Positions 8,442-16,682 are shown, numbered from the stretch's first letter. The stretch: DNA of 32,066 nt from Rhizobium sp. Q54 (GCA_945861895.1 CAMAWF010000030.1:1-32066); one strand, 5' to 3'. Notes: a model not told the origin generated them from the letters alone. A program made the numbers and translations.

Positions 8442-8458
8442 CTTGGAATAATTCCAGA
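8442..8458 (-). promoter_or_regulatory. Candidate iron-control (Irr/ICE-like) operator, proximal
   Basis: The plus strand reads CTTGGAATAATTCCAGA, a near-perfect 7-3-7 dyad (TTGGAA/TTCCA core). The layout resembles the TTTAGAA-N3-TTCTAAA type of element recognised by the Fur-family regulator Irr in Rhizobiales. Assignment to Irr is inferred from shape and from its position upstream of the ferric transporter. Confidence 0.45.
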
Positions 8459-8467
8459 GTTCATTAG

Positions 8468-8484
8468 TTTGGAATTGCTCGAAA
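8468..8484 (-). promoter_or_regulatory. Candidate iron-control (Irr/ICE-like) operator, distal
   Basis: TTTGGAATTGCTCGAAA is a second 17-base 7-3-7 dyad with outer TTT/AAA and GAA features. Its centre is 26 bases from that of the proximal dyad. It matches the Irr-type consensus less well in the right arm. A weaker dyad, TGAGCAATCTCA, lies at 8426-8437. Confidence 0.4.
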
Positions 8485-8580
8485 CAATGCCGGTCGCCGT
8501 TGATCCGGCACGCAAACTCGGCAGTGCTTGCGGCTGCATCGAATCGGGACGGCTTGCGGCAAAGCGTCCCACAACCGGCG

Positions 8581-9327
8581 TCAGCGCAGGCCGGCCTGCC
8601 GCGGGAATGGCGCCTGCGCGACCTCGGCGATCAGCTTGGCGATGATGGCCTGGCCGAAGGAATTGAAGTTATCCGCCACCATGACGAAAGCGCCCGGACC
8701 GCCGATCACATTGTTGCGGTAATAATTGGCGAGACCGCCCGGCGGGTTGGTGTGCTCCGGGTTCCACGGCAGCGGCCGCTCGCTGAGAATGACCAGACCG
8801 TTGACGGTGATGCGCTGGGCGAGCGCATCGTCGCGCGCGAGCGTGACGTCGCGGCCGGAATTGTTGGTGCCGTCGCCGGAAACATCGATGGTGCGGCGCG
8901 CGCTCTCGAACGGCGCATGGGCAAACTGCGCCACCGCGAAGTCGATGCCGCCGCTGATCGAGGTGCGGTCGGCGAAGGCGCGCGGCAGCTCAATGAGCTG
9001 GTCGCCGAAACGCTGCGCCGCCTTCGGCCCGTCGATCAAAGTCCAGTCGACGATGACCTTCTGGTTGCCGACGCCCGACCACTCGACGAAGCAGACGGCG
9101 ATGCGGCCATGCGGGCCGGAGCGGATGGCGTCGAGCACGCGCGGATTGGATATGGCGGCGGCGTAGCCTTCGCGCTGCAACTGGAATTTCGGCTGGTCGA
9201 CGCTGCGCGAGACATCGGCGGTGAACACCAGCAGCAGATCGACCGGCTCGCCCGCGTGTGCGGGCAGCGGCGACGCCGCCAGCGCCAGCGCAACCAACGC
9301 GATCGAAAATCGGAATAGCCGCCGCAT
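8581..9327 (-). CDS. DUF1194 (von Willebrand A-like) exported protein
   Basis: A 248-aa protein with a signal peptide ending near residue 25 (FSIALVALALAASPLPAHA). It is followed by a von Willebrand A-like fold in which LLLVFTADVSRSVDQ replaces the DxSxS metal-site motif. Further conserved pieces are FVEWSGVGNQKVIVDW, RTSISGGIDFA and TIDVSGDGTNNSG. These match the DUF1194 family of alphaproteobacterial secreted proteins, which has no established role. The gene starts 39 bases after the histidine-kinase gene ends, so the two are probably co-transcribed. A GGGACG/CGTCCC hairpin at 8546-8570 follows the stop but has no U-tract. Confidence 0.8.
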   Translation of the reverse strand: MRRLFRFSIALVALALAASPLPAHAGEPVDLLLVFTADVSRSVDQPKFQLQREGYAAAISNPRVLDAIRSGPHGRIAVCFVEWSGVGNQKVIVDWTLIDGPKAAQRFGDQLIELPRAFADRTSISGGIDFAVAQFAHAPFESARRTIDVSGDGTNNSGRDVTLARDDALAQRITVNGLVILSERPLPWNPEHTNPPGGLANYYRNNVIGGPGAFVMVADNFNSFGQAIIAKLIAEVAQAPFPRQAGLR

Positions 9328-9366
9328 CGCGTCCTCTTTGCGGGGCGAGACTAGCGCATCCGGGCT

Positions 9367-12279
9367 TTATTCCGCCAGCACCCGCGTCGCCGGGAAGGCG
9401 ACTTCCACCAACGTGCCGGCATCCACTCCGCTCTTGATGTTGAAATTGGCGTGGTTGGCTTCCGCCAGCGCCTTGGTGATCGGCAAGCCAAGCCCGGTTC
9501 CGCCCGGCCCCGCGCGCACCGAAGTGGCGAGCTGGCGGAACGGCTCCAGCGCGGTCTGAATTTCCTTCTCGCTCATGCCGGCGCCGGTGTCGCGCACGCG
9601 CAGCACCACTTCGCTGTCGTCGTTGAGCGCGGTCGAGACGATCACCTGCCCGCCGGCGCCGGTGAACTTGATCGAATTGGAGAGCAGATTGAGCACGATC
9701 TGGCGCACCGAGCGCGCGTCGGCGACGATCTGCGGCAGCGCCAGCGGCAATGACGTGCGGATGATGATGCGCTCGCGATTGGCCTGCGGCTGCATGATCG
9801 CGACGCATTGCTGGGTGAGGTCGTTGAGGCTGACGCTGGCGAAAGTGAGATCGAGTTTGCCGGCCTCGATCTTGGACAGATCGAGCAGATCGTTGAGCAG
9901 CGACAGCAGGTGGCCGCCGGAGGTGTGGATGTCCTTGAGATATTCGCGGTAGCGCTCGTTGCCGATAGGGCCGAAGCGCTCGTCCATCATGACTTCGGAA
10001 AATCCGATGATGGCGTTGAGCGGCGTGCGGATTTCGTGGCTGACCTTGGCGAGGAATTCGGATTTCACCGCCGACGCCTTCTCGGCGTGCCGCTTGGCGG
10101 CGATGAGTTCCGTCTCGGTTTTCTTCCATGCGGTGATGTCGCGGAACACGGCGCAGAATTTCTCGTTCTCGCCGATGCGGCCGAGCGTCATGAAAAGCGG
10201 AATCAGCCCGCCCTGGTGCGCGCGCCCGATCACTTCACGCCCGTCGTCGAGCACGTTGGCCGCGCCGGTCTTCGCCAGCCGGTCGAGATCGTCGAGCGCG
10301 CTGCGCCGGCTTTCCGGCGCAAACAGGTCGCCGAACAGGAAGGCGGCGAAATCCGCCGCTTCATAGCCGAACAGCGCCTCGGCGCTGCGGTTGGCGGAGA
10401 GCACGCGGCCGTCGCGGTCGAGCACGATGACGCCGTCGGTTGCGGTGTTGAGGATCGCCTTGAGTTCGCGGTTTTCGGCCTCGGCGCCGCGCAGCGCCAA
10501 ACCGGACGTTGTCTGCCGGCCGGTGTCCGCCTGCGCGATGTCGAGCATGAGGACGAGCGCGCTGTCGCCTTCCCATGCGGTCGGGAACAGCCGGCCTTGC
10601 ACGGGGAGCTTTTCGCCGGTGTGGGTGGTGATCGCGAGCGTCTGTTCGCCGTTGCGGCCGAGCTTCTCGCCGCCGGTATCGATGAAAAGACTGTCGAGGC
10701 CGCCGGCCTGCGCGAGCTCGTGCAGCGTCGGGTATCCGGTCCAATCGAGGAAGGCGCGGTTGGCATAGATCAGATCGTTGAAGCGATAGACCAGGATGCC
10801 GACCGGTAGCCGGTCCAGGATCGGACGCTCCGCCTGTATTTCGGTTTCGTCGCGGAATTCCGGCCGGTCAGCTGTTTTGTCGGCGGCGGGCGGCGAAGAT
10901 TGCGTTGTCTCGGCGGCCATCTCGTCCGCCTCCGGCGCGGCATCCGCGGGCCGCTTGAGGCGGTCGCTGAGCCGGCGCGCCAGCTCGCGGAAGGCCGAGC
11001 GCTCGACCGGGCTTAAAGCCGGTGCTTCTTCTGCCGGCGCAGCTGTTGCGCGGAACGGCAGCACGTTTTTCGGCAGCGGTGCGGCTTCTTCCTCGCGCGT
11101 AGGAGCGAGGATATCGGGCAAAATTTTGCCGGAGCGCGCCATCGCCAGCGCTTCGAGCCGCGCCACGTCGCGGCAAACGCCAAAGCCGCGATAGCCGCGG
11201 AAATTGCGGTCGCGGTCGGACACGGGAAGTCCCGAGAGCTCGATCGGCAGCCGTTCGTCGCTGCCGTCGACCGGCCAGGAGACGACGATGCCGCTCCAGG
11301 TCTCGCGCGAGGCGAGCGCCCGCGCGATCTGCCCATCGGGGTCGAGCTTGAGCTTGGCCGCGATCTCGTTCCAGGGACGGCCGAGGGCGGATGCGGTGTT
11401 CTCGCCCAGCAGCCGGGTGAATTCCGCGCAGTCGAGCGTGAAATGGCCTTCGGCATCCATCTGCCAGACGAAGCGCAACGGATAGCGGCGTTCCGGCAAC
11501 GCTTCGGCCATCAAGGCTTCGGCCATCGGCTCTGCCGTCTGCTCAGGCGGCGGCTCCGGTTCCGGCACGGCGGCGGCCTGCGGCGGCGGTGGCTCTGTTA
11601 CGCTGGTTGCCGTCTGCGCGGCGGCGCGCGGTGCATCGAGCGTTGCAAGCAGAACCGTGGCGGCGCCCGCGCCGATGCGCGCGATGGAAAGCATTCCCGC
11701 CGGGATATCGCCCGCGGCGTAGCCGGTCAGGCACGCCGCGTTGGCCAAGGTCTCCGCGCCAAGCGCGGTCAGGTCGCCGGCATCGCCCAGGTTCCCGCGG
11801 ATCGCATCGGTGGCATGCAGCAGCTTGCCTTCGGCGGAGAACGCCGCGACCGGTGCGTCGCATTCTTTCAGCAGCCGCCGCACGCGTTCGGCCAGCGAAA
11901 GATCAGGGCCGGCCCGGGCGGTTGCAGCCACCAGGACGGCGGTCACATTTTTTTCGATCGCGATGCGCGCGCACGTGCAGATCAGCGTGCCGCCCACGCC
12001 GGCGCCGAAGCCGCGCAGGCGTTCCATTCGTGCAGCGCCGTTTTGCGGCAGCGTGGCGGCGAGCCGGGAAATTTGCGCCGCCGCCGGGTGCTGGCCGTCG
12101 AAGCGTTGCGCATCGAGCGCGGCCGGTGAATCCGCGTTGAAGATCGCGGCGCCGGTCGGGTTTGCCCACAGGATGCGCCCGCCGTCCTCGCTCCATAGCC
12201 AGACCGGCAGCGGGCTGGTGGCGTGCGCCGACAGCCGCGGATCGAGCAGGCAGGCGAACTGAAATTCAGACGCGCTCAT
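9367..12279 (-). CDS. PAS-domain sensor histidine kinase of the PdhS/PleC/DivJ type
   Basis: A 970-aa predicted cytoplasmic kinase without obvious membrane spans. An N-terminal region contains LPVWLWSEDGGRILWANPTG (PAS-like). A second sensor-like region lies near residues 270-390 (FVWQMDAEGHFTL), followed by an A/E/P-rich linker. Two PAS domains follow, near 495-620 (LDRLPVGILVYRFNDLIYAN) and 630-745 (ATDGVIVLDRDGRVLSANRS). The HisKA box is HEIRTPLNAIIGFSEVM with its phospho-histidine near residue 748, and the ATPase domain has NLLSNSIKFT, DTGAGM and GGTGLGLPI. The FGPIGNERYREYLKDIHTSGGHLLSLLNDLLDLSKIEAGK stretch, described by its ends, is that of kinases acting on DivK in cell-cycle control. 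The ATG at 12279 (MSASEF) is preferred over 12312. Confidence 0.88.
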   Translation of the reverse strand: MSASEFQFACLLDPRLSAHATSPLPVWLWSEDGGRILWANPTGAAIFNADSPAALDAQRFDGQHPAAAQISRLAATLPQNGAARMERLRGFGAGVGGTLICTCARIAIEKNVTAVLVAATARAGPDLSLAERVRRLLKECDAPVAAFSAEGKLLHATDAIRGNLGDAGDLTALGAETLANAACLTGYAAGDIPAGMLSIARIGAGAATVLLATLDAPRAAAQTATSVTEPPPPQAAAVPEPEPPPEQTAEPMAEALMAEALPERRYPLRFVWQMDAEGHFTLDCAEFTRLLGENTASALGRPWNEIAAKLKLDPDGQIARALASRETWSGIVVSWPVDGSDERLPIELSGLPVSDRDRNFRGYRGFGVCRDVARLEALAMARSGKILPDILAPTREEEAAPLPKNVLPFRATAAPAEEAPALSPVERSAFRELARRLSDRLKRPADAAPEADEMAAETTQSSPPAADKTADRPEFRDETEIQAERPILDRLPVGILVYRFNDLIYANRAFLDWTGYPTLHELAQAGGLDSLFIDTGGEKLGRNGEQTLAITTHTGEKLPVQGRLFPTAWEGDSALVLMLDIAQADTGRQTTSGLALRGAEAENRELKAILNTATDGVIVLDRDGRVLSANRSAEALFGYEAADFAAFLFGDLFAPESRRSALDDLDRLAKTGAANVLDDGREVIGRAHQGGLIPLFMTLGRIGENEKFCAVFRDITAWKKTETELIAAKRHAEKASAVKSEFLAKVSHEIRTPLNAIIGFSEVMMDERFGPIGNERYREYLKDIHTSGGHLLSLLNDLLDLSKIEAGKLDLTFASVSLNDLTQQCVAIMQPQANRERIIIRTSLPLALPQIVADARSVRQIVLNLLSNSIKFTGAGGQVIVSTALNDDSEVVLRVRDTGAGMSEKEIQTALEPFRQLATSVRAGPGGTGLGLPITKALAEANHANFNIKSGVDAGTLVEVAFPATRVLAE

Positions 12280-12594
12280 TCGGTCTCGCACGGATTTACG
12301 GCTAATGAACATTTAATACGGCGCGGCCGATGCGGCGTCCACGCCGCAAGGGCTGCGGATCCGGGCGATGGAACAATAACCTTAACCCCCGCGTCGGTTC
12401 GGTGCGGGAAGCGCAGCGCGAAGTGTCCGCTCCCGGCGCACCGGCCAAGCCCGGTGCAGTCACCAGCCATGGTTAAAGCCGCCAAGGTTTAAGCCGCCAG
12501 CTACCGGGCTAAATGGCGCCGGAGCCGAAAGCGCGGCAGACCACGCCCGGATCCGATCGGCCCCGATGGAATGAGAGCCTGGCCGTGGTTTTTG
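12280..12594. other. Divergent intergenic region upstream of the histidine kinase
   Basis: No convincing gene. The most notable sequence is TTAACCAT on the minus strand (12476-12469), which matches the half-site bound by the cell-cycle regulator CtrA; a second TTAACCCC-like sequence lies near 12380. CtrA control of a PdhS-type kinase would make sense, but a half-site alone is weak evidence. Confidence 0.25.
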
Positions 12595-12622
12595 TGCGGT
12601 GCATTAATTATGTTGCAATGCA
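12595..12622 (+). promoter_or_regulatory. Tandem TGC-N2-TGCA boxes in phasin promoter
   Basis: TGCGGTGCA (12595-12603) and TTGCAATGCA (12613-12622) are two copies of a TGC-NN-TGCA pattern 19 bases apart, the second overlapping the -35 element. The PHB-responsive repressor PhaR is known to bind GC/TGC-rich repeats before phasin genes, so these are candidate PhaR operators. The regulator is inferred. Confidence 0.4.
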
Positions 12623-12641
12623 CCATAAACGGTGCTATATA
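12613..12641 (+). promoter_or_regulatory. Sigma-70 promoter of the phasin gene
   Basis: The -35 TTGCAA (12613-12618) and -10 TATATA (12636-12641) are separated by 17 bases. Transcription would begin near 12648, leaving a leader of about 120 bases before the ATG at 12769. Confidence 0.6.
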
Positions 12642-12768
12642 GGGGTTATCGAAGCCGCCGCCTCACCCGACCCGAGCGCTGCGGACCCGAATTGGCACCG
12701 GACCATCACCGAGGGCGGTAGTCCGCCAGGTGCCCGCTTAACGCCCCGCAAGGCAAGGATTGAGTGTC

Positions 12769-13272
12769 ATGACCGAGACCATCACAGCCAACCCCGGCAA
12801 AGCCAAGCCGAAGCCGACCGCCGGCGCGTCCGGTTTCGAGACCCCGAAATTCGAGATGCCCAAATTCGACCTGCCGAAGCTGGAAATTCCTGCCGCGTTC
12901 CGCGAGATCGCCGAAAAGGGCGTCGCGCAGGCGAAGGAGCATTACGAGAAGATCAAGGCCGCCGCCGAGGAGACCACCGACGTGCTTGAGGACACCTATA
13001 CGACGGCGTCGAAGGGCGCCTCGGAATACGGCCGCAAGGTGATCGAGGTTTCCCGCGCCAATACCAATGCGGCTTTCGACTTCTTCGGCCAGTTGATGGC
13101 CGCGAAGTCGCTCTCCGAAGTCGTCGAGCTTTCCACCGCGCATGCGCGCGGGCAGTTCGACACCGTGAGCGCGCAGGCGAAGGAGCTTGCCGCGCTCGCC
13201 CAGAAGGTATCGAGCGAAACGGTCGAGCCGATCAAGACCGGCATGACCGGCGCGTTGCGGAAAGTCGCCTGA
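12769..13272 (+). CDS. Phasin (polyhydroxyalkanoate granule-associated protein)
   Basis: A 167-aa protein of the phasin family, which coats intracellular polyhydroxyalkanoate granules. The N-terminus has a short repeat of PKFE/PKFD/PKLE units (about residues 24-42). The rest is helical and amphipathic, with the family's AKEHYEKIKAAAEETTDVLEDTYTTASKGASEYGRKV and FDFFGQLMAAKSLSEVVELS elements (given by their ends). AAGGA lies 9 bases before the ATG at 12769. It is a single-gene unit with its own promoter and terminator. A nearby TTG start would add three residues but has no spacing for a ribosome site. Confidence 0.88.
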   Translation: MTETITANPGKAKPKPTAGASGFETPKFEMPKFDLPKLEIPAAFREIAEKGVAQAKEHYEKIKAAAEETTDVLEDTYTTASKGASEYGRKVIEVSRANTNAAFDFFGQLMAAKSLSEVVELSTAHARGQFDTVSAQAKELAALAQKVSSETVEPIKTGMTGALRKVA

Positions 13273-13327
13273 GTCCAAGTAGCGTAAAGCGTAACGGTTG
13301 CCGCAGGCGGCAAGCGTGAGTAGACGA

Positions 13328-13358
13328 AGCCCGGGCCAATCGCCCGGGCTTTTGTTTT
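13328..13358 (+). terminator. Rho-independent terminator of the phasin gene
   Basis: A perfect nine-base stem AGCCCGGGC/GCCCGGGCT with a five-base loop is followed by TTTGTTTT, 55 bases after the phasin stop. A smaller hairpin (TTGCCG/CGGCAA) precedes it near 13297-13312. Confidence 0.85.
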
Positions 13359-13461
13359 GGCGCTACGATAGCGTCTTGCCGGCGGCTCGGCTCTTGCCAA
13401 AACGCCGGCCCTCGCCTTAAGGTCCCTGCGCTCGCTTGGAGCATTGTCAGGCGAAAGCCTG

Positions 13462-13480
13462 CCCTGGACTTGATCCGGGG
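13462..13480. repeat. Short palindromic repeat-like hairpin
   Basis: CCCTGGA and TCCGGGG pair (with G-T) around CTTGA. The phrase GGACTTGATCCGGGG is, from memory, common between genes in Bradyrhizobium-like genomes, so this is probably a degenerate dispersed repeat. Only one copy is visible here. Confidence 0.35.
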
Positions 13481-13536
13481 TGGAATCCGGTTCGCCGTCC
13501 GGCAATGCGACAAAATAAAGAATCGACGAGCCCGAT

Positions 13537-13613
13537 GCAGCTGTAGCTCAGTTGGTTAGAGCGCTGGTCTGTGGAACCAGAGGTCGGTGGTTCAAGTCCA
13601 CCCAGCTGTACCA
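13537..13613 (+). tRNA. tRNA-His (GUG)
   Basis: A complete 77-base cloverleaf with encoded CCA. The acceptor stem GCAGCTG/CAGCTGT closes with G1-U72. The D-arm is GCTC/GAGC, the anticodon stem CTGGT/ACCAG holds loop CTGTGGA with anticodon GTG, and the T-arm is GGTGG-TTCAAGT-CCACC. The discriminator base is A73, not C73, and the base before G1 is T, so no G-1 is encoded. That is the known derived state in a large alphaproteobacterial clade. Confidence 0.97.
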
Positions 13614-13707
13614 ATTCAATTCTGCGGAAATGAATTTGCCCAACGCCGCTCGGTCAAACGGGCGCCGTTGCGCCGGCCGCTTGGTTCAGGCGGCCAGCGC
13701 GCAACGA

Positions 13708-15585
13708 TCAGCGGAAGGAGACGCGGCCGTTATTCGTGGCGCGGCGGGCGGGCTGCGGAGCCGGCGGTTTGCCGCCGAACAACAGATCGAACAGGTTGGG
13801 GCCGCGATAGCCGCCGCCGAAGCTGCCGGGCGGCAAGCGCACCGGCTTGCCCGACGATCCGTTCGCCCGCTCGATCGGGATGTCCGCGACCTTGCGCTCG
13901 CTGCCCTTGAGGATGGCGAGCATGCGTGCGTCCTTGGTGTAGATGTCCTCGCGCAATTGCAGCTTGCCGTCCTCGACGAAGGCGGTCTGGTAGGTGAGGT
14001 GGACCGGGATCGAGGATGGGAAATTGATGTTGATCTCGCTGCCGCCGAACATCTTGCGCAGCCGCTCCTGGGTGTAGCCCTCGCTCGGCAATGCCAGCGA
14101 GAGAATGACCTCGCCGTATTTCAGCGGGTCCTGCACGCGCATGCAGCCGTGGCTGTAGGCGCGCTTGTCGTGCGCGAACAGATGCTTGTCCGGCGTGTCA
14201 TGCTGGTAGACCAGGAACTTGTTTGGGAAGTTGAAGCGGATGCGGCCGAGCGCGTTGCGGTCGCCCGGCGGCTGAAAGATGCGCACGGTGCCGTCGGCGG
14301 CCTGCTCGACCTTGAGGCCGATGCGTTCCATCGCCTGCGGATCCTCCTGCAGCGCGGGCAGGTATTCCTTCTCGATGATCGACGGGGGCACGTTCCAGGT
14401 CGGGTTGACGGTGATGAACTTCATCTCCGCGCTGATTAGCGGAGTCGCCAGATGTTGCTTGCCGACCACGATCCTGGTTTTCCAGTACAACGCGCCGTCC
14501 TTGATGACGCTCAACGTGTAGTCCGGAATGTTGACCATCACGTAGATGTTGCCGATATCGCGCGGTATCCAGCGCCAGCGTTCCAAATTGGCGACGATGG
14601 TATCGACCGGATCGGCCGCGACTTTCTGACTCTTGTTCAGCGCGCGCAGCGTGCCTGGGCCGATCGCGCCGTCGGTGCCGAGGCCTTCGCTCTTCTGGAA
14701 ATTCTTCACCGCGGCCAAAACCGCGTCGTCGTAGAGCGGATTGCTTTCGTCGCCTTCGACCTTGAGCCGTTTGCGCAGAATGACGACGCGCGGATCGCTC
14801 ATCCCGGACTTCAAAGTCGGGCCTTCCGGCACGCGCACGACTTCATCCGCCTTCACGGGACCCTTGCGAGCTTCCACCAGCGCGGCCTTGAGCGCCTTGT
14901 AGCCGGGCTGCTGCGGATTGTAGCCATCGAGCGCATCGGCGATGTTTTTCGACGCCGCCATCTTGGCCAGCACCTCGGCGCCCTCGGGCGCCGTCAGATT
15001 GTAGGAGATGTCGCCGGCGATGCGGGTGTAGTGCACGCGGCCGATCTGCGCGTGGCGCGCAAAGGTCAGCACCGAACTGGTGAGCTTGAGTTCGGCCTCG
15101 GCCAGCGCATCGGGTTCGCTGCCGGCGAATTCCGGCCGCGGATATTCGGACGGATCAAGCCCATCGCGCTCGACGCCTGCGAGGTACGCCGTCGCCGCTT
15201 TGGCGCGCTCGTTCGCCGCGCCGTTGGCGATCCAGAGCGGCGCAAAGTTGCGCCCGCTGTAGAACGCCTCGATGGCCGCGCGTTCTTTCTTGTTGCCGAT
15301 GATGCGGTCGAACTTGCCGGCGGTGAGTTCACGCAGCTTTTCGCCGATCGCGGCGTCGGCAGCGGAAATATTTGCGGGCGCGGACGGCGCTGCGGCCGCG
15401 GCCTGCGCCTTCGGGGCCACATCGGCCGGGGTCAACGGTTGCACGTCGGCCGGTACAGGAACCGGTATGGCGGCTTCGATCTGCTTTGCCGTTTGGGCGA
15501 ATGCATTCTGGCCGGGAGAAAATAGCGCCATGCCCACGGCGAGTGCGGTGCCGGCCAGCAAATGGTCGATACGGACATGGGGCAT
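13708..15585 (-). CDS. L,D-transpeptidase (YcbB/LdtD-like)
   Basis: Periplasmic peptidoglycan cross-linking enzyme of 625 aa. A signal peptide or anchor (LAGTALAVGMALFSPGQNAFA, residues 9-29) and an A/P-rich linker come first. A scaffold domain (AIEAFYSGRNFAPLWIANG) and a peptidoglycan-binding domain near residues 285-320 (LGTDGAIGPGTLRALN) follow. The YkuD catalytic domain starts at IYVMVNIPDYTLSVIKDG and has the active-site motif HDKRAYSHGCMRVQDPLKYG with its nucleophilic cysteine near residue 480. Such enzymes make 3-3 cross-links or attach proteins to peptidoglycan. The ATG at 15585 is preceded by GGGAG about 10 bases upstream. The C-terminus is P/G/R-rich. Confidence 0.9.
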   Translation of the reverse strand: MPHVRIDHLLAGTALAVGMALFSPGQNAFAQTAKQIEAAIPVPVPADVQPLTPADVAPKAQAAAAAPSAPANISAADAAIGEKLRELTAGKFDRIIGNKKERAAIEAFYSGRNFAPLWIANGAANERAKAATAYLAGVERDGLDPSEYPRPEFAGSEPDALAEAELKLTSSVLTFARHAQIGRVHYTRIAGDISYNLTAPEGAEVLAKMAASKNIADALDGYNPQQPGYKALKAALVEARKGPVKADEVVRVPEGPTLKSGMSDPRVVILRKRLKVEGDESNPLYDDAVLAAVKNFQKSEGLGTDGAIGPGTLRALNKSQKVAADPVDTIVANLERWRWIPRDIGNIYVMVNIPDYTLSVIKDGALYWKTRIVVGKQHLATPLISAEMKFITVNPTWNVPPSIIEKEYLPALQEDPQAMERIGLKVEQAADGTVRIFQPPGDRNALGRIRFNFPNKFLVYQHDTPDKHLFAHDKRAYSHGCMRVQDPLKYGEVILSLALPSEGYTQERLRKMFGGSEININFPSSIPVHLTYQTAFVEDGKLQLREDIYTKDARMLAILKGSERKVADIPIERANGSSGKPVRLPPGSFGGGYRGPNLFDLLFGGKPPAPQPARRATNNGRVSFR

Positions 15586-15713
15586 TACGTCAATCTCCCG
15601 AGGCGCTTGGGCCCCTTTAGTACCTGGAGGCAGTCCTTAAGACTACCATTTATGGATAACGTTTGTGTGGCCCAAAAATCGCACTCCCGGCCTTTCGTGC
15701 AACCGCCGGGGGC

Positions 15714-16610
15714 TTATGCGGCCTGGGCTTTTGCCTGCTTTTGCAGGACGAAATCGTAGTGCACCAGGTAAAACGGCTCTTTCAGCATCTCGCCGGTCGG
15801 CGCCTTGCCGGGCGGCATCTTCTTGAAGTCGGTGATCAGCGGTTCCTTCACGCCATAGACAACGTCGGTCTCGATATATTGATCCCCGCGCTGGAACAAA
15901 TGGGTGACCACGCGATGGTAACCGGCTGCCTCGATGCAGAAATGGATATGCGCCGGCCGCATGTGGGAGATTTTGGTGCGCTTCATCAGTTCGCCGATCG
16001 TCCCGTCCATCGGGATCGTGTAGCCGATCGGGGCCACCGTGCGGATCATGTATGAGCCGTCCGCCTGGGTGTGGTAGATGCCGCGCATCCAGGCCTCGTT
16101 GACGTCGCGCTTGGCGTCCATGACGTCGCGCTGCACTTCATAAAGTCCCTCGCCGTCGGTCTGCCAGAGATCGAGCAGCGCGCCCGCCACCGGCCGTCCG
16201 TCGAGATCGCGCACCTTGCCGGAGACGAAGCAGGGAATTCCCGGCGCGCCTTTCGCCATGTTGCCGCCGTCGGCGATTTCCGGCGCATTGGGAACGTGGA
16301 AGGGGCCTTCCACCGTCGTCGGCGTCGCGCCGGTGTCGAGGCGGTGGTTGAGCGCGTCCACCAGCATGCTGACCCCGAGCACGTCCGACATCAGGATGAA
16401 TTCCTGCCGCTTGCCGGTGCACAGCTGTCCGGTGCGGGTGAGGAAGTCGATCGCCGTGTACCATTCGTCCGGGGTCGGCTCGATTTCACGCACGAACGCA
16501 TGCACGTGCTTGACCATCGCGGTCATCACCTTGCGCAGGCGCGGATCGGGGATGTTCGACCAGCGGTCGACGGCAATATCGGTGAGGTTTTCTTCCGTGA
16601 TGTAGGGCAT
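15714..16610 (-). CDS. Intradiol ring-cleavage dioxygenase (catechol/hydroxyquinol 1,2-dioxygenase type)
   Basis: A 298-aa non-haem Fe(III) enzyme that opens catechol-type rings between the two hydroxyls. The N-terminal dimerisation domain is present (VKHVHAFVREIEPTPDEWYTAIDFL). The catalytic domain contains TVEGPFHVPNAP, the conserved LDLWQTDGEGLYEVQ (iron-ligand tyrosine), APIGYTIP (second tyrosine) and RPAHIHF (both histidine ligands). GGAGG lies five bases before the ATG at 16610. The track-length frame extending to 16961 overlaps an RNA gene and is rejected. No other aromatic-degradation gene is visible, so the substrate cannot be fixed; the hydroxyquinol group is my best guess. Confidence 0.85.
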   Translation of the reverse strand: MPYITEENLTDIAVDRWSNIPDPRLRKVMTAMVKHVHAFVREIEPTPDEWYTAIDFLTRTGQLCTGKRQEFILMSDVLGVSMLVDALNHRLDTGATPTTVEGPFHVPNAPEIADGGNMAKGAPGIPCFVSGKVRDLDGRPVAGALLDLWQTDGEGLYEVQRDVMDAKRDVNEAWMRGIYHTQADGSYMIRTVAPIGYTIPMDGTIGELMKRTKISHMRPAHIHFCIEAAGYHRVVTHLFQRGDQYIETDVVYGVKEPLITDFKKMPPGKAPTGEMLKEPFYLVHYDFVLQKQAKAQAA

Positions 16611-16653
16611 CGCTACCTCCGGCGTTTCGCGTCGATTGAGCTGTTTGGACAAG

Positions 16654-16682
16654 TGTATCGGCTGGGCCCCCGGACAGGTCAA
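16654..16682 (-). promoter_or_regulatory. Promoter of the dioxygenase gene
   Basis: On the minus strand -35 TTGACC (16682-16677) and -10 GATACA (16659-16654) are 17 bases apart. Transcription would start near 16647, about 37 bases before the ATG. Confidence 0.45.

Noticed and set aside
12513-12989. Plus-strand open frame (158 aa) overlapping the phasin start
   Set aside because: It crosses the phasin promoter and coding start, and its product has no recognisable motif.
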